Source of the DNA: Altererythrobacter sp. | GTDB lineage: Bacteria; Pseudomonadota; Alphaproteobacteria; Sphingomonadales; Sphingomonadaceae | Reading direction: 5' to 3' | DNA length: 64,000 bases | Assembly: GCA_023260985.1 (NCBI GenBank) | Contig: JALRKY010000080.1 | Coordinates: 1-64,000 of the forward strand | Shown here: one piece after another, positions 14,752 to 23,914 of the stretch | Layout: each line of letters opens with the position of its first letter | Position numbering within the stretch: the stretch's first letter is position 1 | Position numbers and translations under genes: made by a program | The notes under the pieces: model-generated | The model's database searches: none | Told to the model about the DNA's origin: nothing | What the model saw: only the letters and a program-made list of their open reading frames with translations

Positions 14752-15675
14752 TCAGTCCTGTTGGCTAACGAACAGCAGCGGGTCGAGCCGCGCTTCGTGC
14801 CACTTGAGGCTCCAGTGCAGATGCGGGCCGGTTGCCCGCCCGCTCGCCCCGGCATTGCCGATATGCTGACCTTGCGTCACCCGGTCGCCCAGTTTCACCA
14901 TCAGCTGCGAAGCATGGAGGAAGGCGCTGTTGAGCCCCTGCCCATGGTCGATGATCAGCAATTTGCCTTCGAGAGAGAAATCATCCGCCGCCAACACCAC
15001 CACGCCATCGGCAGGAGCGACGAAGGGCGTGCCAGCGCCCAGAGCGATGTCGAGCCCCGAATGGTAGCTGCCCGGCACTCCGCGATAGACCCGCTGCGAG
15101 CCGAAGCGCCCCGAGATTCGCCCCTTCGCCGGCCAGCGGAAGCTTTGCCGCCAGCCTTGCGCGCCGGTCTCTTGTGCGCGCGCAGCAGCAATGGCCTCAA
15201 GCTCGGGCATGCGGCGGGCAAGGAAGGACTCGCTCGCCGCGCCGCCGGGCCTGCGCGCAACATTGACGTGTTCGATGTTCCAGGCCCGCGGCGAAACTTC
15301 CAGCGTCTGGCTGAATCGCGACCCTTCAGCCAGTTCGCCCGACAGCACCGCTTCGCCAGCCGCGTCGCGATCGAAAGCGGCGAAGAAGCGGCCGTCGGGC
15401 GCCAGCTGCACTTCTGTCTCGCCAAGCCGCAGCGACCGTGTGCCCGCCATGACCTGCCCGGTGATCCAGCCGCCCTGGGTCACTTCGCCGCGATAGCTCA
15501 GCTTCTGCGGATCGGCGTTGTCGCTGGAAGGCAGCGCATCCATGGCCATGCTGGCGAGCGCGAGCGCGAGTAGTTGGCGCGGCGCTTCCTTGATCTCGGG
15601 ATCGTCACCGCAGGCCGCGAGTAGCGCCAGCGCCGCCGCCGGCGAAGCCAGACGGGCGGGGCACGCGCCGGTCAT
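14752..15675 (-). CDS. M23 family peptidase (LytM-type), lipoprotein
   Basis: This 307-residue protein starts MTGACPARLA and has a short hydrophobic stretch ending in lipobox LLAAC (Cys22), so it is probably outer-membrane anchored. The C-terminal third is an M23 domain: GRFGSQRVYRGVPGSYHSGLDI (zinc His and Asp), then GPHLHWSLKW (the HxH motif). All ligands of an active LytM endopeptidase seem present, so it likely cuts or regulates cell-wall peptide cross-links. ATG 15675 overlaps the stop of the DUF2093 gene upstream (ATGA). The region between is a beta-rich presumed regulatory domain. Confidence 0.85.
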   Translation of the reverse strand: MTGACPARLASPAAALALLAACGDDPEIKEAPRQLLALALASMAMDALPSSDNADPQKLSYRGEVTQGGWITGQVMAGTRSLRLGETEVQLAPDGRFFAAFDRDAAGEAVLSGELAEGSRFSQTLEVSPRAWNIEHVNVARRPGGAASESFLARRMPELEAIAAARAQETGAQGWRQSFRWPAKGRISGRFGSQRVYRGVPGSYHSGLDIALGAGTPFVAPADGVVVLAADDFSLEGKLLIIDHGQGLNSAFLHASQLMVKLGDRVTQGQHIGNAGASGRATGPHLHWSLKWHEARLDPLLFVSQQD

Positions 15676-15881
15676 CGTTGCCCCAGCAGGCGCCGCGTCG
15701 CGATTTCGCACGAGGCATAGGCCTCCTGCAGTTCGGCGCTCCAATAACGCAGCTCTTCCAGTTCGATCGCATCGCCGCTCACTGCACAGCGCACGAACTT
15801 GCCGCCACGCAGCACCCTGAACGTGCTCGGCCCGTAATAGAGCTTGGCCTCTCCATCTCTTGACGACATCAACATGGCCAT
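15672..15881 (-). CDS. DUF2093 domain protein
   Basis: This is a small protein of about 69 residues matching DUF2093 (SSRDGEAKLYYGPSTFRVL, then ELRYWSAELQEAYAS), a family confined mainly to alphaproteobacteria with unknown function. The start is uncertain between two ATGs (15881 and 15875); no strong SD is visible for either. Its TGA overlaps the ATG of the M23 lipoprotein gene, and it follows xseA by about 30 bp on the same strand, so xseA, this gene and the M23 gene likely form one transcript. Confidence 0.75.
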   Translation of the reverse strand: MAMLMSSRDGEAKLYYGPSTFRVLRGGKFVRCAVSGDAIELEELRYWSAELQEAYASCEIATRRLLGQR

Positions 15882-15911
15882 ACTTTTAGCAAGTGCTTGC
15901 CGAACGGGCAA

Positions 15912-17384
15912 TTAACCGAAGAGATCGTCCTGCCGGGACGAGTCCGGTGCGGGTTTACGCGCTGGCTTGTGCGGCGAAGGAGGCGGAGACGGCGGCGCGT
16001 CTGCCGGGACCACATCGAGCCGCCCGTCCGCGAATTGCAGCGCCAGCGCGGCTTCTTTCGCGGCGAGCGCGCGGCTGGTCAGTGCCCTGTCATTGGCATC
16101 GCGCACGATCGCATAGCCGCGCCGCAGCGGTTCCTCGGGGTGGAATTGCTGCGCGAGCCGGGCAAGCGCGCCGAGCGCTTCGCGCTTGCGCTCTATCGGT
16201 CGAGTGATCAGCTCGGGCACCAACCGCACGCTTTCGAGCTGGCGCTGCGCATCCCCCGCGCTGCGCCGCAGGAGCGTGGGCGAGAGCCGCGCCGAAGTTC
16301 CGGCCAATTGCTCCCGCCCACGGCCCGCACGGTCCATCAAGCCGCGCCGCAAGCATTCGCCCAACTCGTCGAGCCGCTGTGCATGCGGCTGGAGCAGCTG
16401 GTCGAGCCGCGGCATACGCCGCACCCGCGCCTCTAGTCGCTCGCGCCCCAGCTCGGCCGGGCGCAGCACCGCCCGCCACTGGCGATTGGCGAGATCGGCC
16501 ACCGTGGCGACCAGGTCGGCCCGCACCGGCACAGCGATCTCGGCCGCCGCGGTGGGTGTGGGAGCGCGAAGATCGGCGGCATAGTCGGCCAGTGTCGTGT
16601 CGGTTTCATGCCCCACCGCCGAAATCACCGGGATGGTTGATTCGGCGATCGCGCGGACCACGACTTCCTCGTTGAAGCTCCACAAATCCTCGATCGATCC
16701 GCCACCGCGCGCGACGATCACCACGTCGGGGCGCGGGATCGGCCCGTCCTCGCCGAGCGCGGAAAAGCCGCGCATCGCGTTGGCGACCTGCTCTCCAGCG
16801 CCCTGCCCCTGTACCAGCACAGGCCAGACCAGCACATGCGAAGGGAAGCGATCAGCCAGGCGGTGCAATATGTCGCGGATCACCGATCCGGTAGGCGACG
16901 TCACCACCCCGATCACCCGCGGGAGGAACGGCAGCGGGCGCTTGCGTTCTCGCGCGAACAGCCCTTCGGCCTCTAGCTTGGCCTTGGTTTTCTCGAGCAG
17001 CGCGAGCAGCGCGCCTTCGCCTGCGATCTCCAGGCTGTCGATCACGATCTGGTATTTCGAGCGCCCGGGATAGGTCGTGAGCTTGCCGGTGGCGATCACT
17101 TCGATCCCGTCTTCGGGCGAGAATTGCAGCCGCTGGGCACTGCCGCGCCACATCACCCCGTCGAGCACGGCATTCTCGTCTTTCAGCGCCAGATAGAGGT
17201 GCCCCGATGCCGCGCGCTTGACCCCCGACACCTCGCCGCGCAGCCGCACGAAGCCGAAACGATCTTCGACCACGCGCTTCAACATGTTCGAAATCTGGGT
17301 GATCGAGAGCGGCGCGGCGTTGTCGCCTTGCCGATTGCGCGCTACCAGCCCGCCATCTTCTTCACTCTCATCGGGGGCGATCAT
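15912..17384 (-). CDS. xseA: Exodeoxyribonuclease VII large subunit
   Basis: This 490-residue protein matches XseA: N-terminal OB fold ([29 protein letters not shown]), the ExoVII core ([55 protein letters not shown]), then a long helical region and a Pro-rich tail. With the small subunit XseB (not in the window) it degrades single-stranded DNA to short oligonucleotides. I chose the ATG at 17384, which follows AGAAGGA; a second ATG at 17390 is two codons earlier. The start overlaps that of divergent purD, so its promoter must lie inside purD. Confidence 0.92.
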   Translation of the reverse strand: MIAPDESEEDGGLVARNRQGDNAAPLSITQISNMLKRVVEDRFGFVRLRGEVSGVKRAASGHLYLALKDENAVLDGVMWRGSAQRLQFSPEDGIEVIATGKLTTYPGRSKYQIVIDSLEIAGEGALLALLEKTKAKLEAEGLFARERKRPLPFLPRVIGVVTSPTGSVIRDILHRLADRFPSHVLVWPVLVQGQGAGEQVANAMRGFSALGEDGPIPRPDVVIVARGGGSIEDLWSFNEEVVVRAIAESTIPVISAVGHETDTTLADYAADLRAPTPTAAAEIAVPVRADLVATVADLANRQWRAVLRPAELGRERLEARVRRMPRLDQLLQPHAQRLDELGECLRRGLMDRAGRGREQLAGTSARLSPTLLRRSAGDAQRQLESVRLVPELITRPIERKREALGALARLAQQFHPEEPLRRGYAIVRDANDRALTSRALAAKEAALALQFADGRLDVVPADAPPSPPPSPHKPARKPAPDSSRQDDLFG

Positions 17385-18663
17385 GAACATCCTTCTTCTG
17401 GGCTCGGGCGGCAGGGAACATGCGCTGGCCTGGAAGCTGGCGCAATCCCCGAGCTGCACAAAGCTGTATGCCGCGCCCGGAAATCCCGGGATTGCCGAAG
17501 AAGCAGAGCTGGTCGCGCTCGACGCGACGGACCACGGCGCAGTCATCGCTTTCTGCAAGGCCCATGAAATCGCGCTGGTGGTGGTGGGGCCGGAAGCCCC
17601 GCTGGTCGACGGGCTGGGCGACAGCCTGCGATTGGAGGGCATTCCTGTGTTCGGCCCGTCGAAGGATGCGGCGCAGCTCGAAGGCAGCAAGGGTTTCACC
17701 AAGGATTTGTGCGAACGCGCAGGGATCCCCACGGCGGGCTATGTCCGCACCAGCTCGCTGAAGCAGGCGCTGGAAGCGCTCGGCCGTTTCGACCCGCCCT
17801 ATGTGCTCAAGGCCGACGGGCTGGCCGCGGGCAAGGGCGTGGTGATCGCCGAGACATGGTCGGAAGCCGAAGCCGCGCTCGAGGACATGTTCGGCGGCAC
17901 TTTGGGCGCGGCGGGCGCGGAAGTGGTGATCGAGGAATTCCTGACCGGCGAGGAAGCCAGCTTCTTCGCGCTTACCGACGGCAGCTCGATCGTGCCCTTC
18001 GGCACTGCGCAGGACCACAAGCGTGTGGGCGACGGCGACACCGGCCCCAACACAGGCGGCATGGGGGCCTATTCGCCCGCGCCGGTGCTGACCGAAGAGC
18101 TGCAGGCACGTGCCATGCGCGAAATCATCGAGCCGACCGTGCACACCATGGCGGCCGAAGGCATGCCCTATTCGGGCGCGCTCTATGCCGGGCTGATGCT
18201 GACCGGCGATGGCCCCAAGCTGATCGAGTACAACGCCCGCTTCGGCGATCCCGAATGCCAGGTGCTGATGATGCGGCTGGACGACGATCTGGCGTGGATC
18301 ATGTGGCTCTGCGCGCGCGGCGAGCTCGACCAGCTGAGCAGCGGCTCTCCGAAGTTTGACGCCGGGACTGCGCTCACCGTTGTGATGGCGGCAAACGGCT
18401 ATCCCGGCACTCCCGAAAAGGGCGGCACGATCGACCTCGATGGCGCTGAATCCGAAGGCGCAAAGGTGTTCCATGCAGGCACCGCACTGAAAGACGGGCA
18501 GCTGATTGCCAATGGCGGGCGCGTGCTCAACGTCACCGCGCGTGGGGGCAATGTCACCGAAGCGCAGGCCGCTGCCTATCATGCAGTCGATGCGATCGAC
18601 TTTCCTTCGGGTTTCTGCCGCCGCGACATCGGCTGGCGCGAAGTCGAGCGGGAGCGTAGTTAG
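17383..18663 (+). CDS. purD: Phosphoribosylamine-glycine ligase (GARS)
   Basis: This 426-residue enzyme performs the second step of purine synthesis, joining glycine to 5-phosphoribosylamine with ATP. It begins [19 protein letters not shown], the family N-terminus. The ATP-grasp domain shows [53 protein letters not shown] and [14 protein letters not shown] 17383 is preceded by GGGGGCG. The ATG shares two bases with the xseA start on the other strand, so its promoter and SD lie within xseA. A DUF1330 gene follows 24 bp downstream. Confidence 0.95.
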   Translation: MNILLLGSGGREHALAWKLAQSPSCTKLYAAPGNPGIAEEAELVALDATDHGAVIAFCKAHEIALVVVGPEAPLVDGLGDSLRLEGIPVFGPSKDAAQLEGSKGFTKDLCERAGIPTAGYVRTSSLKQALEALGRFDPPYVLKADGLAAGKGVVIAETWSEAEAALEDMFGGTLGAAGAEVVIEEFLTGEEASFFALTDGSSIVPFGTAQDHKRVGDGDTGPNTGGMGAYSPAPVLTEELQARAMREIIEPTVHTMAAEGMPYSGALYAGLMLTGDGPKLIEYNARFGDPECQVLMMRLDDDLAWIMWLCARGELDQLSSGSPKFDAGTALTVVMAANGYPGTPEKGGTIDLDGAESEGAKVFHAGTALKDGQLIANGGRVLNVTARGGNVTEAQAAAYHAVDAIDFPSGFCRRDIGWREVERERS

Positions 18664-18687
18664 GACCGGAACGAGGGAGAGAGCATC

Positions 18688-19107
18688 ATGAAGGTAGAGA
18701 ACCAGGTCACACCAACGCCTGAGCGAATGATGGAGTTCTTCGGGTCGCATGAGGATGGCCCCTTCGTGATGGTCAACCTGCTCAAGTTCAAGCAGAGGGC
18801 CGAATATCCGGACGGCACAGACCGAGGCATGTCGGGCGCCGAGGCCTATGCGATCTACGGCGTCGAAGTGACCGAGATAGTCCGTAAACTTGGCGGGCGT
18901 CCGATCTACAGCGGCGCGATTACCGGCCTCATGCTAGGTGAAGTCGAGGAGATTTGGGACATGGTGGCGCTGGTGGAATATCCATCGCTCGCCGCCTTCC
19001 AGGGAATGGTCATGTCGCCCGATTACCAGGCGGTCGCAGTGCACCGCACTGCAGGCCTAGCTGGCCAACTCAATATCAGGACCAAGGCGGCGGGCGAAAA
19101 GGGTTGA
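18688..19107 (+). CDS. DUF1330 domain protein
   Basis: This 139-residue protein has a ferredoxin-like alpha/beta fold typical of DUF1330 (GPFVMVNLLKFKQRAEYPDG, then AYAIYGVEVTEIVRKLGGR, then WDMVALVEYPSLAAFQGMV). The DUF1330 part covers most of the chain. Function of the family is unknown; members resemble dimeric EthD/ABM-type proteins. GAGGGAGAG precedes the ATG. It follows purD closely and may be cotranscribed, but no functional link to purine synthesis is evident. Confidence 0.78.
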   Translation: MKVENQVTPTPERMMEFFGSHEDGPFVMVNLLKFKQRAEYPDGTDRGMSGAEAYAIYGVEVTEIVRKLGGRPIYSGAITGLMLGEVEEIWDMVALVEYPSLAAFQGMVMSPDYQAVAVHRTAGLAGQLNIRTKAAGEKG

Positions 19108-19168
19108 TCGCGGTCAATGCCCCGTGGTGCGGGGCATGCTCGAATGCGCGAGCAGCAAGGTTAGGCAT

Positions 19169-19551
19169 ATGCGGCGGAAAGTGATCCCTGTTCTCATCCT
19201 GCTTGCAGCCGCAGCGTGCCAGCAGGCCTATGGCGCGGGCAGCGTGGAAAGTACGCCGCCGTCAGCGCCGGTCAGCGAGGCCGAGCATCACCGGCTCGCA
19301 TTCGTGCAGGCCGCCTGTGGCGGGTGCCACGCGGTCGAGGCTCCGGGCCTTTCGCCCGGCCCCAATCGCCGCCCCTTGCCGACATCGCCAATCGCGAAGG
19401 CCTGACCCGCGCGACGCTGGTCACCTGGCTCACCAATGCGCACAATTACCCCGAAGTGATGGATTTCGATCTCGACCAGCCGCAAGTAGAAGAGATCGCC
19501 GACTATATCCTCACCCTGCGCAGCGAAGGCTACAAACGGGTGCCAGACTAA
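19169..19551 (+). pseudogene. c-type cytochrome lipoprotein gene with an apparent one-base deletion
   Basis: The first frame (ATG 19169) encodes a lipoprotein signal (VIPVLILLAAAACQQ) and the haem-binding motif CGGCH in VQAACGGCHAVEAPGLSPGP, but it hits TGA at 19403. From about 19367 a different frame carries the natural continuation PPLADIANREGLTRATL, then YPEVMDFDLDQPQVEEIADY with ILTLRSEGY, ending at 19551. That is a normal C-terminus of a small class I cytochrome, with the axial Met probably in YPEVMDF. Restoring one C near 19367-19372 joins them into a protein of about 127 residues (PNRPPLADIAN). It is either a recent frameshift or a sequencing error. Confidence 0.75.
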
Positions 19552-19630
19552 GCGCAGAAAAACCCGTTTGGCGCGGGCAGGCAATTCGTGATAAATCGCC
19601 TGCAGGGCCGCATCGAGGGGAGAGTTCTCG

Positions 19631-20410
19631 ATGGCTCATCACCATGGCCTCTATTACGTCGGCTTTGTCCTGCTGTTCATCCTGGTCGGTTTCTGGGCCA
19701 GCTACTGGTCGCCGATCGCCAATGTTCCGCTGGCATTCCATGTCCACGCGATCAGCTCGACGACCTGGTTGTGGCTGCTGATTATTCAGAGCGTCGCGAT
19801 CCATCGCCGATCGAACGCGTTCCACAAGCAAAAGGGCCGGGCCAGCTCCGCGCTGTTTCCTTTCCTGATCCTCGGCTTCGTGATGATCATCGAGGTCTCG
19901 GCGCAGCGCTATGCCAAGGGCGAAAGCGAATTCATCATGCACCACGACCCCGCCTTCGGGATTGGCATGGTAATCGCGATTTCGGCCTATCTCGCGCTGT
20001 TCTACCAGGCGCTCAAGAACCGCCGGAACATCAATCTGCACGCTGGATACATGCTGGCGATCCCGCTGATCCTGTTCGAATCCCCGTTCAGCCGCGTAAT
20101 AGATAGCCTGTTCCCATGGATGAGCTTCATCGGAAGCGGAGACCTGCACACGGCGCAGGATACGATCGTCATTTCCGATGGGACGGCGATCGCATTCGCG
20201 ATGACGCTCTATTTCATGGACCGCAAACATGGCGCGCCGTGGCTGGTCGCGTCCTTCTTCATGGCGCTCCAGGCAGTGGTGATGTGGAATGCGCCCTTCA
20301 TACCGCAATTCGGCCCACTGCGATGGCGGGGATCGCCGCGGGCGGGCTGGCAGGATGGCTTGGCTGGCGCGGGGGGCGTTCCAGCCAAGAGAGCGGCAGC
20401 AACAGCCTGA
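19631..20410 (+). CDS. Integral membrane protein of unknown function (about 7 TM)
   Basis: This 259-residue protein has seven hydrophobic segments, starting MAHHHGLYYVGFVLLFILVG. It contains scattered His residues within or beside membrane segments (FHVHAISSTTW, INLHAGYML), which might bind metal or haem. ATG 19631 is preceded by GGGGAGAG. The last 30 residues (from about 20320) are hydrophilic and Arg/Gly-rich. In another frame the same DNA reads MAGIAAGGLAGWLGWRGG, a good membrane helix, so the C-terminus may be frameshifted. No named family is recognised. It follows the broken cytochrome gene, and the pair may be functionally related. Confidence 0.65.
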   Translation: MAHHHGLYYVGFVLLFILVGFWASYWSPIANVPLAFHVHAISSTTWLWLLIIQSVAIHRRSNAFHKQKGRASSALFPFLILGFVMIIEVSAQRYAKGESEFIMHHDPAFGIGMVIAISAYLALFYQALKNRRNINLHAGYMLAIPLILFESPFSRVIDSLFPWMSFIGSGDLHTAQDTIVISDGTAIAFAMTLYFMDRKHGAPWLVASFFMALQAVVMWNAPFIPQFGPLRWRGSPRAGWQDGLAGAGGVPAKRAAATA

Positions 20411-20418
20411 GCGGATTC

Positions 20419-21414
20419 TTAGCCGAGCTTCGCGTCCATCAGCGCCCTGAGGTCGACTTCGGTTCGCGCGCCATAATGCGAGATAATCTCGGCTGCTGCA
20501 ATCGCGCCGCGCCGCAGGCACCGCTCAAGCGGCTCGCCATTGACGTGGCCATAAAGGAAGCCGGCAGCGAAGAGGTCGCCCGCGCCCGTGGTGTCGACCA
20601 CTTCGTCGATCGGTTCGGCGGCGACTTCGGCGCGCTCGCCATTGTGGATGGCGACTGCACCGTCGGCGCTACGGGTGACAACCAGCGTCGGCACCTTGCC
20701 ATGAAGCTCGGCGATGCCGTCTTCAATCGTATCGGTGCCCGTTAGCGCGAACAGCTCGAGGTGGTTGGCGAACAAGATGTCGATCAGACCGTCTTCGATC
20801 AGCGCGCGGAAATCGTCGCCATGGCGATCGATCACGAACACTTCGGACAGGGTGAAGGCCACTTCGCGCCCGGCAGCACGCGCCGCCTCGATCGCGCGGC
20901 GCATCGCTGCGCGCGGTTCCTTGGGATCCCACAGGTAGCCTTCGAGGTAGAGCACCTTGGCAGCCGCCACCGCTTCGGCATCGAGTGCCGATGGCGGCAG
21001 GAATTGGCTAGCGCCCAGGAAAGTATTCATCGTGCGTTGCGCATCGGGCGTGACGAATATCAGGCAACGCGCCGTTGGGGGATTTCCCTCGCGCGGTGCG
21101 ACATCGAAATCGATTCCCACGGCGCGGATGTCATGCGCAAAGACTTTGCCCAACTGGTCGTCCGCGACCTGGCCGATGAAGGCGCATTGCGCGCCGAGCG
21201 CCGAGAGACCCGCCAGCGTGTTGGCTGCCGAACCGCCCGAAATCTCGCGCGCCGGGCCCATTGCATCGTAGAGTTCCTTGGCCCGCTCGGTGTCGACCAG
21301 AGTCATCCCGCCGCGATTGAGCTGGAGCTCTTCGATCAGCTCATCTGAGGCGGGGGACATCACATCGACAATGGCATTGCCGATGGCGATCACGTCATAA
21401 CGGGGCTTGGTCAC
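20419..21414 (-). CDS. PfkB family carbohydrate kinase, adenosine kinase-like
   Basis: This 331-residue ribokinase-fold enzyme begins with YDVIAIGNAIVDVMS and has the PfkB motifs ISGGSAANTLAGLSALG (substrate binding) and DTTGAGDLFAAGFLYG (anion hole and catalytic Asp, about residue 287). Length and motifs fit the adenosine kinase group common in alphaproteobacteria, which makes AMP from adenosine and ATP, but related sugar kinases cannot be excluded. It is convergent with the membrane-protein gene, only 8 bp away, and stands alone on its strand. Confidence 0.85.
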   Translation of the reverse strand: MTKPRYDVIAIGNAIVDVMSPASDELIEELQLNRGGMTLVDTERAKELYDAMGPAREISGGSAANTLAGLSALGAQCAFIGQVADDQLGKVFAHDIRAVGIDFDVAPREGNPPTARCLIFVTPDAQRTMNTFLGASQFLPPSALDAEAVAAAKVLYLEGYLWDPKEPRAAMRRAIEAARAAGREVAFTLSEVFVIDRHGDDFRALIEDGLIDILFANHLELFALTGTDTIEDGIAELHGKVPTLVVTRSADGAVAIHNGERAEVAAEPIDEVVDTTGAGDLFAAGFLYGHVNGEPLERCLRRGAIAAAEIISHYGARTEVDLRALMDAKLG

Positions 21415-21540
21415 GCGAATTCCTGATTGAGTTGCCTAAACTAATCCAATCCGCACCGCCTAGCGCCCCGCAGCGCGCGCGCCAAGGGCGGATTGTCGCG
21501 CAGGCGTTGACTTGGGACGAGATCGTTAGGAAACGGTGCC

Positions 21541-21990
21541 ATGCCCGATCTGCGCAAACTCTTCATTTCGCTCGCCCCGCTACCGCTGCTCGCCGCCTGC
21601 GTTTCCGTCGGCAGCCCACCCCCGGTGAGCCAGCCGCGCCTCGGGCACGTCACTACCGCACCGCCCGCCGTGCGCGTGCCCCCAAACAATCCTGCGCCGC
21701 CGACATCAGGCTTCATCGCGCCGCAAGTGATGCGGCTGCCCGGGCTCGAGAATGTCATCGGCGCAAGCGCAGCCCAGCTGGAACGGCGCTTCGGCAAGCC
21801 GCGGCTGGACGTGCTCGAAGGCGATGCTCGCAAGCTGCAATTCGCTGGCGAGCCCTGCGTGCTCGACGTGTTCCTGTATCCGATGCAGCCGGGGGCTGCG
21901 CCGGTCGCGACCCATGTCGAAGCGCGCCGCGCCAGCGCAGGCCGCAATGTCGATCGCGCAGCCTGTGTTGCCGCGCTCGGAGGCGGATGA
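21541..21990 (+). CDS. Putative lipoprotein of unknown function
   Basis: This 149-residue protein has a lipoprotein signal peptide (LFISLAPLPLLAAC, Cys20) and a Pro-rich linker of about 35 residues. A compact domain follows (VMRLPGLENVIGASAAQLERRFG, then LDVLEGDARKLQFAGEPCVLDVFLY), with Cys residues at both ends that may pair. The domain resembles small beta-rich modules that recognise or assemble envelope parts, but I cannot name the family. It has no obvious operon partner: adenosine kinase diverges upstream and a broken gene follows 81 bp downstream. Confidence 0.7.
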   Translation: MPDLRKLFISLAPLPLLAACVSVGSPPPVSQPRLGHVTTAPPAVRVPPNNPAPPTSGFIAPQVMRLPGLENVIGASAAQLERRFGKPRLDVLEGDARKLQFAGEPCVLDVFLYPMQPGAAPVATHVEARRASAGRNVDRAACVAALGGG

Positions 21991-22071
21991 TCGCCGGATT
22001 TCGGCGGTAACCCCGTCTTAAGCCTGTCCTGCGATCGCGGTCCCCATGGAAATTCAGGAGAGCCGCGCATC

Positions 22072-23011
22072 ATGAGCATCCAGTTTGCCGATCTGGCCCG
22101 CCGCGTCGCCGAAGACGGACAAGTGAGCGCCGAGGAACTATTCTCGCTGCGCCAGCTGGGTTGGGGCGACGGAAAGATCTATCGCGAGGCAGCCGAGGCG
22201 ATCTTCGCGATCAATCGCGCGCTTAAGCAGCCTGCGTCTGAATGGGTCGATTTCTTCGTCGAAGCGATCGGCGAATGCATGCTCAACGTCAGCGAGCCCA
22301 GAGGCAGGTGCAGCGACGACGAAGCGAGCTGGCTTATCGGAGCCATCGACGACGATGGCAAGGTCGACAGCATGGTCGAAATTGAACTGCTCGCCCGCGT
22401 GATCGAACGCGCACAGAACGTGCCTGAATTCTTCAAGGATTATGTGCTGCGCCAGGTCGAACGCGAGATCATGACTGGGGTTGGCCCGGCGCGCTGCGGT
22501 GGTGAGCTCTCGGCCACGCAAATCAGCGCTGCCGAATGCCGCATCCTGCGCCGCGTGATCTTCGCCAGCGGCGGACATGACCCGGCCGCAGTCACCCGCA
22601 AGGATGCCGAAATGCCGTTCCACCTGAAGGATGCAGCCATGCAGGATGAGAATTCGTCGCTGTGGGACGAGCTCTTCGTCGATGGCGTGGCGAACTATCT
22701 CAAGGGGTTCCAGCTGCAGAACGCCTAGCTCAGCCACGAGCGGGTGAAGGAGCTCAAAAGCTTCGTGGCTGACAACCGCGCCCGCGGCCGCCGCTTCTTT
22801 GGCGCGATGGCGCGCGAAGTGCCGCAGGCGCGCAATCACTTCGGCAAGGTCTTCGGCAGGAACGACAAGGCCAGAACTATGTCGAGGCGGCTGCCGCCGG
22901 GACCTGGCCGAGGATTTCGAGCAGGAATGGCTCGAGAAGATGATCGGTGCCGATGGCGAGGTTGGCGATCTCGAGCGCGCTCTACTGGCCCAGATTATCG
23001 ACGGAGGTTGA
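22072..23011 (+). pseudogene. Broken gene: stop codon plus two apparent one-base deletions in an acidic helical protein
   Basis: The intact first part (22072-22728, 218 residues) is acidic and helical, with repeated segments such as GAIDDDGKVDSMVEIELLARV that recall TerB-like or EF-hand-like modules. After an in-frame TAG at 22726 the same frame continues with good coding sequence (LSHERVKELKSFVADN). Near 22880 the likely continuation moves to another frame (QNYVEAAAAG), then near 22905 to the third (RDLAEDFEQEWLEKMIGADG, ending ALLAQIIDGG). Each switch equals one lost base. The ancestral protein would be about 312 residues. Function is unknown; the final segment repeats the DG-x-V pattern. 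Confidence 0.7.
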
Positions 23012-23057
23012 GAACGGGATCTGCGGATTGCGTCAGCCTCAGCCGAAGCAGGCGAAA

Positions 23058-23414
23058 TCAGACCATGAAGCTTTCGCCGCAACCACAGGCCCCCTTGGCA
23101 TTGGGATTCTCGAACACGAAGCCTGCGGTGAAGTCGTCCTCGACCCAATCCATGGTCGAGCCGACGAGATAGAGCACGCTGGCGCCGTCGATGTAGAATA
23201 CGCCGCCCGGCGTCTCGATCTTCTCGTCGAACTTCGCTTCCTCGTTCACGTATTCGACCGAATAGGCGAGGCCCGAACAGCCGCGCCGCGGGGTCGACAG
23301 CTTCACGCCAATCGCACCTTCGGGCGCCTTGGACATCAGCTCGGCAATCCGCGCTTCGGCGGCAGAAGTAAGCTTGACGACAGCGGGGATCTGGCGGGTC
23401 TTGGCTTCGGTCAT
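23058..23414 (-). CDS. sufA: SUF-system A-type iron-sulfur carrier
   Basis: This 118-residue A-type carrier has the three ligand cysteines: RRGCSGLAYSVEY and KGACGCGESF. It accepts Fe-S clusters from the SufBCD scaffold and hands them to apoproteins. I chose ATG 23414, whose first base overlaps the upstream stop (TGATG); an in-frame GTG one codon earlier is possible. It is the last gene of the leftward suf operon. A second A-type protein, at 51811, lies outside the operon. Confidence 0.9.
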   Translation of the reverse strand: MTEAKTRQIPAVVKLTSAAEARIAELMSKAPEGAIGVKLSTPRRGCSGLAYSVEYVNEEAKFDEKIETPGGVFYIDGASVLYLVGSTMDWVEDDFTAGFVFENPNAKGACGCGESFMV

Positions 23415-23914
23415 CACAGCATCCCCAGTTCGAGCCGCGCTTCGTCGCTCATCTTGTCAGGGCCCCATGGCGGGTCCCACACCAGGCTCACTTCCGCATC
23501 GCGAATGCCGGGCACGCTGGACGCGCGCAGCTCGACTTCTCCGGGCATGCTTTCAGCCACGGGGCAATGCGGCGTGGTGAGCGTCATGGTGATGATCGCA
23601 TCGGCTTCGTCGGTGATCTCGACCCCGTAGATCAGCCCGAGATCGTAGATGTTCACTGGGATTTCCGGATCGTAGATTTCCTTGAGCGCGGCCACCACCG
23701 CTTCATAAAGCTCGCCGCCCGGTTCGCCCGCGCCGAGGTTCTCGGGCTTCTTCTGCAGGAACCCTTCGAGGTAATCGCGCTTGCGCTCAAGCTTCTCCGC
23801 AGGGGTTTCGTCGGGATCAACCGCGTCTTCCACGCGCGCGCGGGGCGGCTTGACCACCTCTTCATTGGGCGCCGGTGCGGCCACGAACTGCTTTTCCTCG
23901 GCCGGTTTGTTCAT
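23414..23914 (-). CDS. sufT: SUF-associated DUF59/MIP18-family protein SufT
   Basis: This 166-residue protein has a disordered, charged N-terminal stretch (1-60) and a DUF59 domain: LKEIYDPEIPVNIYDLGLIYG, ITMTLTTPHCPVAESMPGEV (conserved Cys) and SLVWDPPWGPDKMSDEARLEL. DUF59 proteins help mature Fe-S proteins; in suf operons they are called SufT. Overlaps with sufS upstream (ATGA, 23911-23914) and with sufA downstream (TGATG) show translational coupling. The long N-terminal extension is typical of the alphaproteobacterial form. Confidence 0.88.
   Translation of the reverse strand: MNKPAEEKQFVAAPAPNEEVVKPPRARVEDAVDPDETPAEKLERKRDYLEGFLQKKPENLGAGEPGGELYEAVVAALKEIYDPEIPVNIYDLGLIYGVEITDEADAIITMTLTTPHCPVAESMPGEVELRASSVPGIRDAEVSLVWDPPWGPDKMSDEARLELGML

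Noticed and set aside
17368-18750. Minus-strand ORF of 460 codons opposite purD
   Set aside because: Antisense shadow of purD with no recognisable domain.
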